Shown here piece by piece: positions 1 to 8,007 of a DNA stretch of 64,000 nt. Each line of letters begins with the position of its first letter. Within the stretch, counting starts at the first letter, position 1. Made by a program: the position numbers and the translations under genes. The DNA is from Caballeronia catudaia (GTDB lineage: Bacteria; Pseudomonadota; Gammaproteobacteria; Burkholderiales; Burkholderiaceae): the NCBI RefSeq assembly GCF_001544755.2, contig NZ_FCOF02000016.1, forward strand, positions 1-64,000, written 5' to 3'. The notes under the pieces were generated by a model. The model had not been told where the DNA came from, did no database searches, and saw nothing but the letters and a program-made list of their open reading frames with translations.

Positions 1-73
1 TTGCCTTCGCTTTCCATGCTTCAAATCTCCCGTTACAGCCAAGATCCGAAGTCTCCTACATTTCCGGGGCGGT

Positions 74-787
74 TCAAGTCTCGTATACGTTGTACCAGGG
101 CGCACCGGAGTCCAGACGATTGCTGCCGCGCTCGTCCTTCCAGTACCCGCTCGCGAACATGCCGTAGAAGAGCGTCATCAGCGAAGCGGAGCCGTCGACC
201 ATCGCGGCGTCCACGACCTGACCCTTCCCCGAGCGCTTGCTCTCGAGAATCGCCGATACCACGCCGAGCGCGAGATACAGCGAGCCGCCGCCGAAATCGC
301 CCGCCAGATTGAGGGGAATCACGGGCGGACCGCCGGCCACGCCGACCGAGTGCAGCACGCCGCTCAGCGAGATGTAGTTGATGTCGTGGCCCGGCGCCTG
401 CGCGAGCGGGCCATGCTGCCCCCAGCCGGTCATGCGGCCGTAGACGAGCGCAGGGTTCGCCGCGAGGCAAGCGTCAGGTCCAAGTCGCAGCTTCTCCGCG
501 ACGCCCGGGCGGAAGCCCTCGACCAGCGCGTCGGCCTGGCCGGCGAGCTTGAGGATCGCCTCGGCCGCTTCCTTTTTCTTCAGATCGAGTGCCGCGCTGC
601 GTCGGCCGCGATTCAGCAGGTTGAAGCGGGGATCGCCGGGCTGACCGCCGTCGTAGCCGGGCGGCCGGTCGATACGAATGACATCGGCGCCAAGATCCGA
701 CAGCAGCATGCAGCAGAACGGCACAGGCCCCACACCTCCGAGTTCCACGATCCTGATACCTGCAAGCGGCCCTTTTGCGTTGTGCAT
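74..787 (-). pseudogene. alpha-methylacyl-CoA racemase / CaiB-BaiF family, 3'-truncated
   Basis: The product matches the N-terminal two thirds of alpha-methylacyl-CoA racemases (class III CoA-transferase fold), which epimerise 2-methylacyl-CoA esters. The opening GIRIVELGGVGPVPFCCMLL and the GHDINY segment with the family's catalytic Asp are both present. Translation stops after APWYNVYET, where intact relatives continue for more than 100 residues; about 237 residues remain against a usual 360-390. The chosen ATG (MHNAKG) has GGAG nine bases upstream, while an upstream ATG at 802 has no such site. Just past the break the minus strand shows GGGAGA and an ATG at 17, so another gene may start there and leave the window. 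The truncation looks like a deletion junction. The neighbouring etf genes fit acyl-CoA metabolism. Confidence 0.75.
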
Positions 788-909
788 CGCGAATGTCTCC
801 ATGGAAGCGCCCGTTCAAGCTTACGCGTGTCAGGCAGGCAGTCCAATTTCGATTTATCGAACCGGCATTTCGCTGCAGTCGAAACCGTGAACTAGGCGAT
901 CCGGCGGCC

Positions 910-924
910 TTCCGAAGTACGGAA
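910..924 (+). promoter_or_regulatory. operator-like site 1, TTCCG-N5-CGGAA
   Basis: TTCCGAAGTACGGAA is a palindrome with 5-bp arms between the truncated racemase gene and etfB. Its right part, CGAAGTACGGAA, recurs with at most one change at three more intergenic positions in the first 5.2 kb. It lies about 120 bp upstream of the etfB start and upstream of the divergent racemase gene. The binding protein is unknown; the form would suit an IclR- or LysR-type regulator. Confidence 0.5.
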
Positions 925-1041
925 CCATCGTTCGAGCGGTGTTGACGCCACGCCGATCGAACCGCCACTGTGAACACCATGCCAATGCAATGGCCGCTCA
1001 CCCGGCCTTCGGGTCAATGTTGAATGGAAAGGAGATGCAAA

Positions 1042-1789
1042 GTGAAGGTATTGGTCCCCGTCAAGCGTGTCGTGGACGCGAACGTGAAGGTCGGCGTCAA
1101 ATCGGATCAGTCGGGCGTCGACATCGCGAGCGTGAAGATGTCGATGAACCCGTTCGATGAAATCCGTGGAAGAAGCGGTCCGGCTGAAGGAAGCGGGCGT
1201 CGCAACCGAAGTGATCGCCGTGTCGGTTGGCGTCGCGCAAGCGCAGGAAACGCTGCGCACGGCGCTGGCGATCGGCGCGGATCGCGCGATCCTCGTGCAG
1301 TCGATCGACGGCGTCGAGCCGCTGGGCGTCGCAAAGGTGCTCAAAGCGCTGGTCGACAAGGAGCAGCCGCAGTTGGTGATCCTCGGCAAGCAGGCCATCG
1401 ACGACGACTCGAACCAGACGGGGCAGATGCTGGCTGCGCTGGCCGGCTTCCCGCAAGCGACGTTCGCATCGAAGATATCAATCGCCGATGGCCTTGCAAC
1501 AGTCTCGCGCGAAGTGGACGGCGGCACGGAAACGCTTTCGCTGACGCTGCCGGCCGTCGTCACGACCGACCTGCGCCTGAACGAGCCGCGGTACGTTACG
1601 CTGCCGAACATCATGAAGGCGAAGAAGAAGCCGCTGGAAACCGTGAAGCCCGAAGACCTCGGCGTAGATGTCGCGCCGCGGATCAAGACACTGAAAGTGG
1701 CCGAACCGGCGAGGCGGGCGGCCGGCGTGAAGGTGCCGGATGTGAAGACACTGGTCGAAAAGCTGAAGACCGAAGCCAAGCTACTGTGA
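1042..1789 (+). pseudogene. etfB: electron transfer flavoprotein beta subunit, frameshifted
   Basis: ETF beta pairs with alpha to carry electrons from acyl-CoA dehydrogenases to ETF-quinone oxidoreductase. A GTG at 1042 preceded by GGAGA opens the typical N-terminus ([20 protein letters not shown]), which runs to NPFDEI at 1162-1164. The next codon, expected to be GCN, is reduced to one C, and the rest of the protein ([19 protein letters not shown] to the stop) follows in another frame. Restoring two bases gives exactly 249 codons plus stop, the usual length of the family. The gene is therefore either recently broken or carries a sequencing error. An in-frame ATG at 1157 could give only a product lacking about 40 N-terminal residues. 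etfA follows 16 bp downstream. Confidence 0.85.
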
Positions 1790-1805
1790 GAGGGAGCAGA
1801 AAGAC

Positions 1806-2738
1806 ATGACGATTCTCGTAATCGCGGAACACGACAACGCGTCACTCAAGGCCGCGACGCTGAATACGGTTGCGGCAGCAGCGAAGATCGGCGGTGACAT
1901 TCACGTGCTCGTCGCGGGCCACGACGCCCAAGGCGCGGCGGATGCGGCGGCGAAAATCGCCGGCGTTTCCAGGGTGCTGCTGGCCGACGCGCCACAGCTC
2001 GAAGCGGGATTGGCGGAAAACGTCGAGGCGACCGTGCTGAACGTCGCGAAGGATTATTCGCACGTCCTTGCGCCGGCCACCGCGTATGGCAAGAACGTCG
2101 CGCCGCGCATCGCGGCGATGCTGGACGTCGCACAGATCTCCGACATCACGAAAGTCGACAGTGCCGATACTTTCGAGCGTCCGATCTACGCGGGCAACGC
2201 CATAGCAACGGTTCAGTCGAGCGATCCGATCAAGGTCATCACGGTGCGCGCGACGGGCTTCGATCCGGTCGCTGCTGAAGGCGGCAGCGCATCGGTCGAG
2301 AAAATCGACGCAGCGGCGGACGCGGGCAAGTCGCAGTTCGTCAGCCGTCAAGTGACGAAGCTGGATCGCCCGGAACTCACGAGCGCGAGCATCATCGTGT
2401 CGGGAGGTCGCGGCCTGGGCAGCGGCGAAAATTACACGAAGGTGCTGGAGCCGCTGGCGGACAAGCTGGGCGCAGCGCTGGGCGCATCGCGCGCAGCGGT
2501 CGATGCGGGCTACGTGCCGAACGATTATCAGGTCGGCCAGACCGGCAAGATCGTCGCACCGCAGCTCTATATCGCGGTCGGCATCTCCGGCGCGATCCAG
2601 CATCTGGCGGGCATGAAGGATTCGAAGGTGATCGTCGCGATCAACAAGGATGCGGAAGCGCCGATCTTCAGCGTAGCCGATTACGGCGTCGTCGGCGATC
2701 TCTTCGCGCTCGTGCCGGAACTCGCAAGCGAACTATAG
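1806..2738 (+). CDS. etfA: electron transfer flavoprotein alpha subunit
   Basis: At 310 residues the protein has the usual EtfA length. The N-terminal half is an alpha/beta nucleotide-binding-like domain. The C-terminal half carries the FAD-binding signature, from [12 protein letters not shown] through [20 protein letters not shown] and [11 protein letters not shown] to NKDAEAPIF. It receives electrons from acyl-CoA dehydrogenases as a heterodimer with EtfB. GGGAG lies just upstream of the ATG. The frame is intact, so only the beta partner is damaged here; if the etfB frameshift is real, this subunit may depend on another EtfB in the genome. Confidence 0.95.
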   Translation: MTILVIAEHDNASLKAATLNTVAAAAKIGGDIHVLVAGHDAQGAADAAAKIAGVSRVLLADAPQLEAGLAENVEATVLNVAKDYSHVLAPATAYGKNVAPRIAAMLDVAQISDITKVDSADTFERPIYAGNAIATVQSSDPIKVITVRATGFDPVAAEGGSASVEKIDAAADAGKSQFVSRQVTKLDRPELTSASIIVSGGRGLGSGENYTKVLEPLADKLGAALGASRAAVDAGYVPNDYQVGQTGKIVAPQLYIAVGISGAIQHLAGMKDSKVIVAINKDAEAPIFSVADYGVVGDLFALVPELASEL

Positions 2739-2778
2739 ACCCACCCGCGCAAGCGCGGACGGCCGTCGGGCAACCGTG

Positions 2779-2818
2779 CGTGACGTGTGCGTGATGTGTA
2801 CGTGATGTGTACGTGACG
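2779..2818. repeat. 11-bp tandem repeat, about 3.6 copies
   Basis: The unit CGTGATGTGTA, with T/C and A/G variants, repeats at 2779, 2790, 2801 and partially at 2812. It sits 41 bp after the etfA stop, at the 5' edge of a decayed hydrolase gene. The period is close to one helical turn, but replication slippage is the simpler reading. Confidence 0.6.
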
Positions 2819-2824
2819 CAATTG

Positions 2825-3098
2825 CCGGTGCTCGTGGGCGGTGACAGCGCGGGCGCGAATCATCACTTCGCGATTGGTCAGAAGCTGATTCTCTGGTGCG
2901 ACGGTCACCGCGGAACACGATGTACTGCGCGACGAGGGTGAAGCGTATGCGCGGCGCCTCGAACAGGCAGGCGTGCCGGTTCATCATCTTCGTGCACAGG
3001 GGCAGATGCATGGTTTTCTGATGATGATCGGCGTGCTTCCCGGCAGCCGCAGCGCGCTCGGTTTCATCTGTGAACGGCTCCGCCGCCTCATCGCGTGA
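2825..3098 (+). pseudogene. alpha/beta hydrolase fold-3 (HSL-type esterase) remnant
   Basis: Two pieces of one esterase survive in different frames. The first (2825 onward) encodes PVLVGGDSAGAN, containing the GDSAG nucleophile elbow. The second (2904-3098) encodes VTAEHDVLRDEGEAYARRLE, then VPVHHLRAQGQMHGF and a C-terminal helix ending at TGA. The catalytic Asp (AEHDVLRDEGE) and His (MHGF) contexts are typical of hormone-sensitive-lipase-like esterases. The N-terminal half and the stretch between the two pieces are gone, so this is a relic. Confidence 0.75.
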
Positions 3099-3172
3099 CC
3101 GCTGCGTCGATGCGCGTGCTGCTGTCTGACTAACGCGTTTCGAACTGACCCGAGCACATGCGTCGGCGACGG

Positions 3173-3409
3173 CTAGGCGATGCGCATCGTCGCGTGACGC
3201 GGCAGCGGCGGGAATACATGCCACGCGCCGTCCTCGTGCTGGAAGAAGCAGATCGCGACATCGCCCTTCGCCGCCCGGGCATCGATCCTCACGCATCGTC
3301 TGCATGCCGTACGCCGCAGAAAGTGAATGCGAAAAGGGATCGCGCCGTTCGGTGTCAGCCAACTCTCGATTGCGTCGCGCAAGGTCTTTCTCGTCACGTT
3401 CATCAACAT
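3173..3409 (-). CDS. small protein of unknown function, 78 aa
   Basis: The ATG at 3409 is preceded by GGGAGA at good spacing. The product starts MLMNVTRKTLRDAIESWL and ends AWHVFPPLPRHATMRIA; an alternative start is the next Met. It is basic and soluble-looking with no signal peptide or membrane segment, and its middle holds three cysteines. I do not recognise a family. The ribosome-binding site and the sensible amino-acid mix are the only support. It points away from the enoyl-CoA hydratase gene, and two operator-like sites lie in the gap between them. Confidence 0.45.
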   Translation of the reverse strand: MLMNVTRKTLRDAIESWLTPNGAIPFRIHFLRRTACRRCVRIDARAAKGDVAICFFQHEDGAWHVFPPLPRHATMRIA

Positions 3410-3501
3410 CTCCCGCTTTCAGCCACCCGCTGCAAATGCGTTTGTCATTGCATTCATCGTGCGACCCGCCGCAACCGAGTGTGAACGGCACCGATCAACG
3501 C

Positions 3502-3516
3502 GTTCCGTACTTTGAC
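3502..3516 (-). promoter_or_regulatory. operator-like site 2 (CAAAGTACGGAA, minus strand)
   Basis: The minus strand reads GTCAAAGTACGGAAC. The identical 15-mer occurs on the plus strand at 3670-3684, so the two form an inverted pair about 170 bp apart in the gap before the enoyl-CoA hydratase gene. It shares AAGTACGGAA with site 1 at 910-924. Confidence 0.5.
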
Positions 3517-3669
3517 TGCACGACTCGCCAGGTGAATGAGCATCACGAACGTTCATCTCACGAACGTATGTTTGAATTGGGAAAGCGACGGAGCTAATGG
3601 ACACGGCGGCAGCATCTGCGGTGTTCCAAGGGGCTGTCCCCGGTTTCAGCAGACCGATTTCGTACGATC

Positions 3670-3684
3670 GTCAAAGTACGGAAC
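3670..3684 (+). promoter_or_regulatory. operator-like site 3 (CAAAGTACGGAA)
   Basis: GTCAAAGTACGGAAC lies about 85 bp upstream of the enoyl-CoA hydratase start. It is an exact copy of site 2 in the opposite orientation, in non-coding DNA, so it is a fair candidate operator for the hydratase promoter. Confidence 0.5.
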
Positions 3685-3767
3685 GGCGGCGCCACACACA
3701 TTGCACGCTTCGATGTCGGCGAGTTCAATATACGTCGCCATCGTTCAACTCAACTCTGGATTCACAC

Positions 3768-4577
3768 ATGCGATACGAAGACTTTCAGTTCCTTCTGTTC
3801 GAGCGCCAGGCTGACGGCGTATTGCTCATCACACTGAACCGTCCGGAGGTCATGAACGCGACCAACAACAGAATGCACTGGGAACTCACGCAGGTTTGGG
3901 GCGTGGCCAACGACGATCCAACGGTCAAGGCGATCGTCGTAACGGGTGCGGGCGATCGAGCCTTTTCTGCGGGCGGAGATCTATCCGTGGTCGAAGAGAT
4001 GTCGACCAGTCACGAAGCGACCATGCGCGTGATGAAAGAAGCCTCCGACCTCGTCTACAACATGCTGGCCTGCGATAAGCCCATCATCTCCGCCATCAAC
4101 GGAACAGCCGTGGGCGCGGGGCTTGTCGTCGCACTGCTCGCGGACGTCAGCGTGATGGCGGAAGACGCACGCCTGACCGACGGCCACGCGCGTCTGGGCG
4201 TGTCGGCGGGCGACCACGGCGCCATCGTATGGCCGCTGCTCTGCGGCATGGCCAAGGCCAAGTACTACTTGATGACGGCGGAGTTCGTCGACGGCAAAGA
4301 GGCCGAACGTATCGGCCTCGTCACCTTTTGTACGGCGCGTGCCGACGTGCTGACAAAATCGCTCGCCATCGCAGCAAATCTGGCGCGCGGTAGCCAGACC
4401 GCGATCCGCGCGACCAAGAAGTCGCTCAACAACTGGATGCACATGGCGGGACCCCTTTTCGACAACTCGCTCGCCATGGAGATGCTGTGCTTCCTCGGCG
4501 CGGACGTGAAAGAAGGCGTGGCAGCAATGCGCGGCAAGCGACAGCCGGACTTTCCTTCAGCCCGATTACCCCAGTAG
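3768..4577 (+). CDS. enoyl-CoA hydratase/isomerase family protein
   Basis: This crotonase-fold protein of 269 residues starts [14 protein letters not shown]. The first oxyanion-hole segment ([13 protein letters not shown]) and the second ([17 protein letters not shown]) are clear. The loop that usually carries a catalytic Glu reads [16 protein letters not shown], a variant seen in some family members, so hydratase against isomerase or another crotonase reaction cannot be decided. The start at 3768 was chosen because homology begins there; further upstream in-frame codons read through the operator-like site and look non-coding. The gene lies between etfBA and a porin and has its own likely promoter region. 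Confidence 0.85.
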   Translation: MRYEDFQFLLFERQADGVLLITLNRPEVMNATNNRMHWELTQVWGVANDDPTVKAIVVTGAGDRAFSAGGDLSVVEEMSTSHEATMRVMKEASDLVYNMLACDKPIISAINGTAVGAGLVVALLADVSVMAEDARLTDGHARLGVSAGDHGAIVWPLLCGMAKAKYYLMTAEFVDGKEAERIGLVTFCTARADVLTKSLAIAANLARGSQTAIRATKKSLNNWMHMAGPLFDNSLAMEMLCFLGADVKEGVAAMRGKRQPDFPSARLPQ

Positions 4578-4616
4578 GCAGCGGCACGGCGATGCGCGGT
4601 GTCATACCGCGCTCGC

Positions 4617-4790
4617 TCAACTTCCCGCAGGGCGAAAGGTGAGCGCGTTCTTAAGCGAGGTGACACCAGCTACCCTCTGCGCGACCCCGGTGGCGCGGTC
4701 GATTTGTGACGAATCCGGCACCGTACCCTGCAGCGTCACTGCACCCTCTTTCGCCCGCACGGTAACGTTGGCGACATGTCCAGATGCTGC
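4617..4790 (-). pseudogene. BON-domain protein, C-terminal remnant
   Basis: The minus strand encodes VANVTVRAKEGAVTLQG, then VPDSSQIDRATGVAQRVAGV and a short tail ending FRPAGS. This is the second half of a BON domain, a periplasmic phospholipid-binding fold of the OsmY type. The signal peptide and first half are absent, and no ribosome-binding site precedes the only available Met (4814). It is read as a truncated relic. Confidence 0.65.
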
Positions 4791-5297
4791 TCTGCTTCCG
4801 GGAAGAAGAGCCATCGGATGGTGAGCGAGCAGTGCTTGATCATAGACTCGCCGCCCCGGGGGTCAACGGACTGCCGCTTTCTGTTCCGTCCTTGGGAATA
4901 CGCCAGACGTGTATGTTCGTTATCCCGATCAGGCAGGCGCGAGCCGCCGCTCGCGGCCTCGCCATCCAACTGCCGCGAAGCAGCGTGGCTTCGAGGGCGT
5001 ATCCACCCGCTTCTCTTCACGTATTGAAACGGCCAGATTCAAGTTGTCGCTGCGGTTTCGCGCCGAATTTCTCTTCACAGAGTTCGAAATAAACTTCGGC
5101 ATCTCGAAGTACGGAATGTTTTGCGGGCCCGCGTTGACGGGCGGTGGCCGCGAGCTCCATTGTGTGAAAAAAAAGAGACGTGACGTGTGCCTTCGACGAG
5201 AACAGCACACACGCGCAACTTCTGGATTCCTAATCAATTCGAAAAGCGTCACGAGTTTGGAACACAATCCTTACCGACAAAACATGGAGACTGGTCG
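4791..5297. other. intergenic stretch upstream of the porin gene
   Basis: About 500 bp with no convincing gene in either direction. It contains operator-like site 4 (5102-5116) and the porin ribosome-binding site (GGAG at 5286-5289). Nothing else was recognised. Confidence 0.5.
5102..5116 (+). promoter_or_regulatory. operator-like site 4 (CGAAGTACGGAA)
   Basis: TCTCGAAGTACGGAA shares its last 12 bases with site 1 and all but one of them with sites 2 and 3. It lies about 180 bp upstream of the porin start in non-coding DNA, which ties porin expression to the acyl-CoA genes upstream. Confidence 0.5.
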
Positions 5298-6452
5298 ATG
5301 AAGAAGCGAATTTTAATGGTTGCGGCACTCAGTTCCTGCGCGGGCATGGCCCACGCGCAAAGCAGCGTGACGTTATACGGCCTGCTCGATGCGGGCTTCA
5401 ACTACATCAACAACGACGGCGGAAAGTCCAACTTCACGATGACGACCGGCGTGCTCCAGGGCAACCGCTGGGGCTTGAAGGGCGTCGAAGATCTGGGAGG
5501 CGGACTGAAAGCCATCTTCCAGTTGGAGAACGGCTTCTCGCTCGCCACAGGCTCGCTCCAGCAGGGCGGGCGCGAGTTCGGCCGTCAGGCGTGGGTCGGC
5601 GCGAGTCACGACAGGTTCGGCAGCCTCACCTTCGGACGGCAGTACGACTCCGTCGTCGACTACGTGCAGGCGCTGAGCGGCATTCCCTATACCGGCCTCG
5701 CGCACCCGTTCGACAACGACAATTTCGACAACGACTTTCGCATCAGCAACTCGGTGAAGTACGCGAGTCCCGATTTTCACGGCCTCAAGTTCGGCGGCCT
5801 GTACGGCTTCAGCAACAGTGCCAATACCGGCGCCGAGAACTCGGGTTTCGCGAGCAATCGTGTCTGGAGCCTCGGGGCGTCTTATGCCGCTTCGTCGGTC
5901 AATCTCGCCGTGGGCTACCTGCACCTGAATTCGCCTAACAGCAACACGGTAGGCGCGATTTCCGGCGACTACATCAACGTAACCCGCACCTCCGCCCTGG
6001 GGACCAGCGGGCTGCCATCGGCCGTGACCAAGGAAGACGTGATAGCTGCAGGCGGCGCGTATTCGTTCAATGGCGGCAGGGTGGCATTCGTCTACAGTCA
6101 CTCGAAATTCGATTCGGCGACCGACCGGCTTTCCTTCGATAACTACGAAGTCAATGCCAACTACTTTCTCACACCGGCCCTCTCGCTCGCCGGCATCTAT
6201 AGTTTCACGGACGGCAAGCTGCATTCGACCGATGCGAACCCGAAGTATCACCAGTTCCAATTGATCGCCGACTACTTCCTCAGCAAGCGCACCGATGTAT
6301 ACCTGCTCGGCGCGTGGCAGCGCGCGGCCGGTGACGCGCCCGTCGCATCGCTCGCTCCGGACACCTTCGGCACGGGCGGGACGGCCGCGCCGGATGCATC
6401 GACGACCAAGAACCAGGTGCTCGTGCGCATCGCGATGCGGCACAAGTTCTGA
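5298..6452 (+). CDS. outer-membrane porin, Burkholderia OmpC-like general porin
   Basis: The 384-residue precursor has a cleavable signal peptide (MKKRILMVAALSSCAGMAHA, cleavage before QSS). The mature start SSVTLYGLLDAGFNYI and the segments NRWGLKGVEDLGGGLKAIFQ and GREFGRQAWVGASHDRFGS are hallmarks of betaproteobacterial trimeric porins. The C-terminus RIAMRHKF ends in Phe, as required for recognition by the BAM assembly machine. It forms diffusion pores for small anionic or neutral solutes in the outer membrane. The start is set by GGAG eight bases upstream and by the signal peptide. Operator-like site 4 in its leader suggests co-regulation with the etf/enoyl-CoA hydratase genes. Confidence 0.93.
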   Translation: MKKRILMVAALSSCAGMAHAQSSVTLYGLLDAGFNYINNDGGKSNFTMTTGVLQGNRWGLKGVEDLGGGLKAIFQLENGFSLATGSLQQGGREFGRQAWVGASHDRFGSLTFGRQYDSVVDYVQALSGIPYTGLAHPFDNDNFDNDFRISNSVKYASPDFHGLKFGGLYGFSNSANTGAENSGFASNRVWSLGASYAASSVNLAVGYLHLNSPNSNTVGAISGDYINVTRTSALGTSGLPSAVTKEDVIAAGGAYSFNGGRVAFVYSHSKFDSATDRLSFDNYEVNANYFLTPALSLAGIYSFTDGKLHSTDANPKYHQFQLIADYFLSKRTDVYLLGAWQRAAGDAPVASLAPDTFGTGGTAAPDASTTKNQVLVRIAMRHKF

Positions 6453-6509
6453 GTGCGCTGGAATGCGCCGGCGCACGTGCGCATTTTTGGCTAGCGGCCC
6501 TGGCGGGCT

Positions 6510-6541
6510 AATGCCGTTCAGTTAAGCGACTGAACGGCATT
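6510..6541. terminator. 12-bp stem hairpin at the IS end / after the porin gene
   Basis: AATGCCGTTCAG (6510-6521) pairs perfectly with CTGAACGGCATT (6530-6541) around an 8-base loop, followed by TTGTTTT. It can stop transcription after the porin gene. The right arm with its loop is probably also the terminal repeat of the IS fragment that follows, so terminator and IS end may be the same element. Confidence 0.55.
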
Positions 6542-6990
6542 TGTTTTGGTGCGGGAAGTGGTTGTAAACGTTGCGCCGAGCCGTTAACTTTTCGGGGCGA
6601 TGCTTGCCAATCACCTCACCTACGTGATCGAAGCTCAGGAGCCGGCCGATCTGCGACGGCTGGCCGAGCATCTGCCCTACGAGTGGATCACGCGTGCGGT
6701 CCAGACAACCGGCACGGCAAGCATCCGGCGCCGTCGCCTGCCGGCTGAACAGGTGGTGTGGCTGGTGATCGCGCTGGCGATGTACCGGCACTGGTCGATC
6801 AGCGAAGTACTCGACAGTCTCGATCTGGCCTTGCCCAACGAGGCTGCGCCGTTTGTGAGCAAGAGCGCCGTGGTGCAGGCGCGCCAACGCGTCGGCGAGG
6901 CGCCGATGGCCTGGTTGTTCGAGCAGACAGCGCGGGCGTGGACGACTCAGGACGCGGCTCATCATGCGTTCAAGGGATTAAGTCTGTGGC
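6522..6990 (+). mobile_element. IS4-family insertion sequence, left-end fragment
   Basis: From a presumed terminal repeat (TTAAGCGACTGAACGGCATT) the element carries a transposase start at 6600. The 130 N-terminal residues (MLANHLTYVIEAQEPADLRR through RHWSISEVLDSLDL to AHHAFKGLSLW) match IS4-type transposases of Burkholderiales, which continue directly into their catalytic domain at this point. Here the reading breaks off at about 6990 into an unrelated hydrolase. No DDE catalytic residues and no right end are present, so the fragment cannot move by itself. Confidence 0.75.
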
Positions 6991-7690
6991 ATTCCTGTGA
7001 TTCTGCTGCATGGCGCGGGACAGACACGCCACTCATGGAGCCGGACGGGCATGATGCTCGGCGAGGCAGGCTTCTTCGCCGTCTCATTCGATGCCCGCGA
7101 TCACGGAGACTCCGGTTGGCCGTCGGACGCAAACTACAGCCAGGTCGCCATGGTGCGCGATCTGGAAAGCATCGCGTCGTCTTTGGGCATGCTGCGTCCC
7201 GTGCTCGTCGGCGCTGCGACGAGCGGTGCGACCAGCCTGCTCGCGGTCGGAGAAGGCTATGTGGACGCGCGTGCCCTCATCCTCGTCAACATTGCGCCGC
7301 AAACGGAACCGGCGGGCGTGGCGCGTATCCAGTCATCGCTGCGGCGCTGGTCCAGTCGTTTCGAACCGCGCGACGATGCCATCCACTCGCCGACCGCGTT
7401 TTTTCTGCGGCCGAAGGACGAGCATAGCCATCGCCGGCCCTGGGATCCACATTTCGTCGCAGGGCCACGCGACATGGGACGCCGCCGTCAACGGCTGTGC
7501 GCATCCGCGCGCAAGCTCACGTTGCCTACATTGCTCATGCGTGGTGAACATTCCGACGTGGTGAGCGAAACGGGCGTCGCGGAGTTTATGAGGTTTTGCG
7601 CACATGCCGAGATGTGAGCTTGCGGGACGCGGGCCACGCTGGCGCGTGGGAAGGCAAGACACATATGGTGAAGAGGCGATGCGATACATC
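6987..7690 (+). pseudogene. alpha/beta hydrolase, 5'-truncated by the IS fragment and frameshifted
   Basis: The reading frame opens inside the protein at IPVILLHGAGQTRHSW, the oxyanion-hole strand that normally follows 20-30 N-terminal residues. It continues through FFAVSFDARDHGDSGW, a nucleophile region (LVGAATSGATSLL, where the expected Ser of GxSxG is Thr or lost) and LPTLLMRGEHSDVVSE with the acid residue. It stops after CAHAEM. A shift into the next frame at about 7610 restores DVSLRDAGHAGAWEG with the catalytic His. Loss of the N-terminus at the IS junction plus this frameshift make it non-functional. A GTG at 6997 could at best give a stub. Confidence 0.75.
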
Positions 7691-8007
7691 GTCAGGATTG
7701 CACAAGCTGAACGGCCGCGCACCCGGCGTCTCTAGGACTGCGCTTGACGGCGCCTTTCTTGCCTGGCCAGTTTGGATTGCGTCGCGAGCCGGAGATATGA
7801 CCGTGCATGTGGCCTGCTCTGCGGCTCCCTCGTGATGCCACCGACAGAACCACGCACAACCGTCACCACGACGAACGTCTTACGCGCACGCAAATGCGAA
7901 TAAGCCGGCGCTTCGACCATCGAAGCTCCGGCGCGATGCACACTCCCCTCCGCTCGGCGAGCGTGCACCATTCATCGCGCGTGCATTTCACATATCGCTC
8001 GCCGCCG
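7691..8007. other. intergenic stretch, nothing recognised
   Basis: About 320 bp between the broken hydrolase and the 3' end of the MFS gene. No gene, repeat or hairpin of note was seen. Confidence 0.4.
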
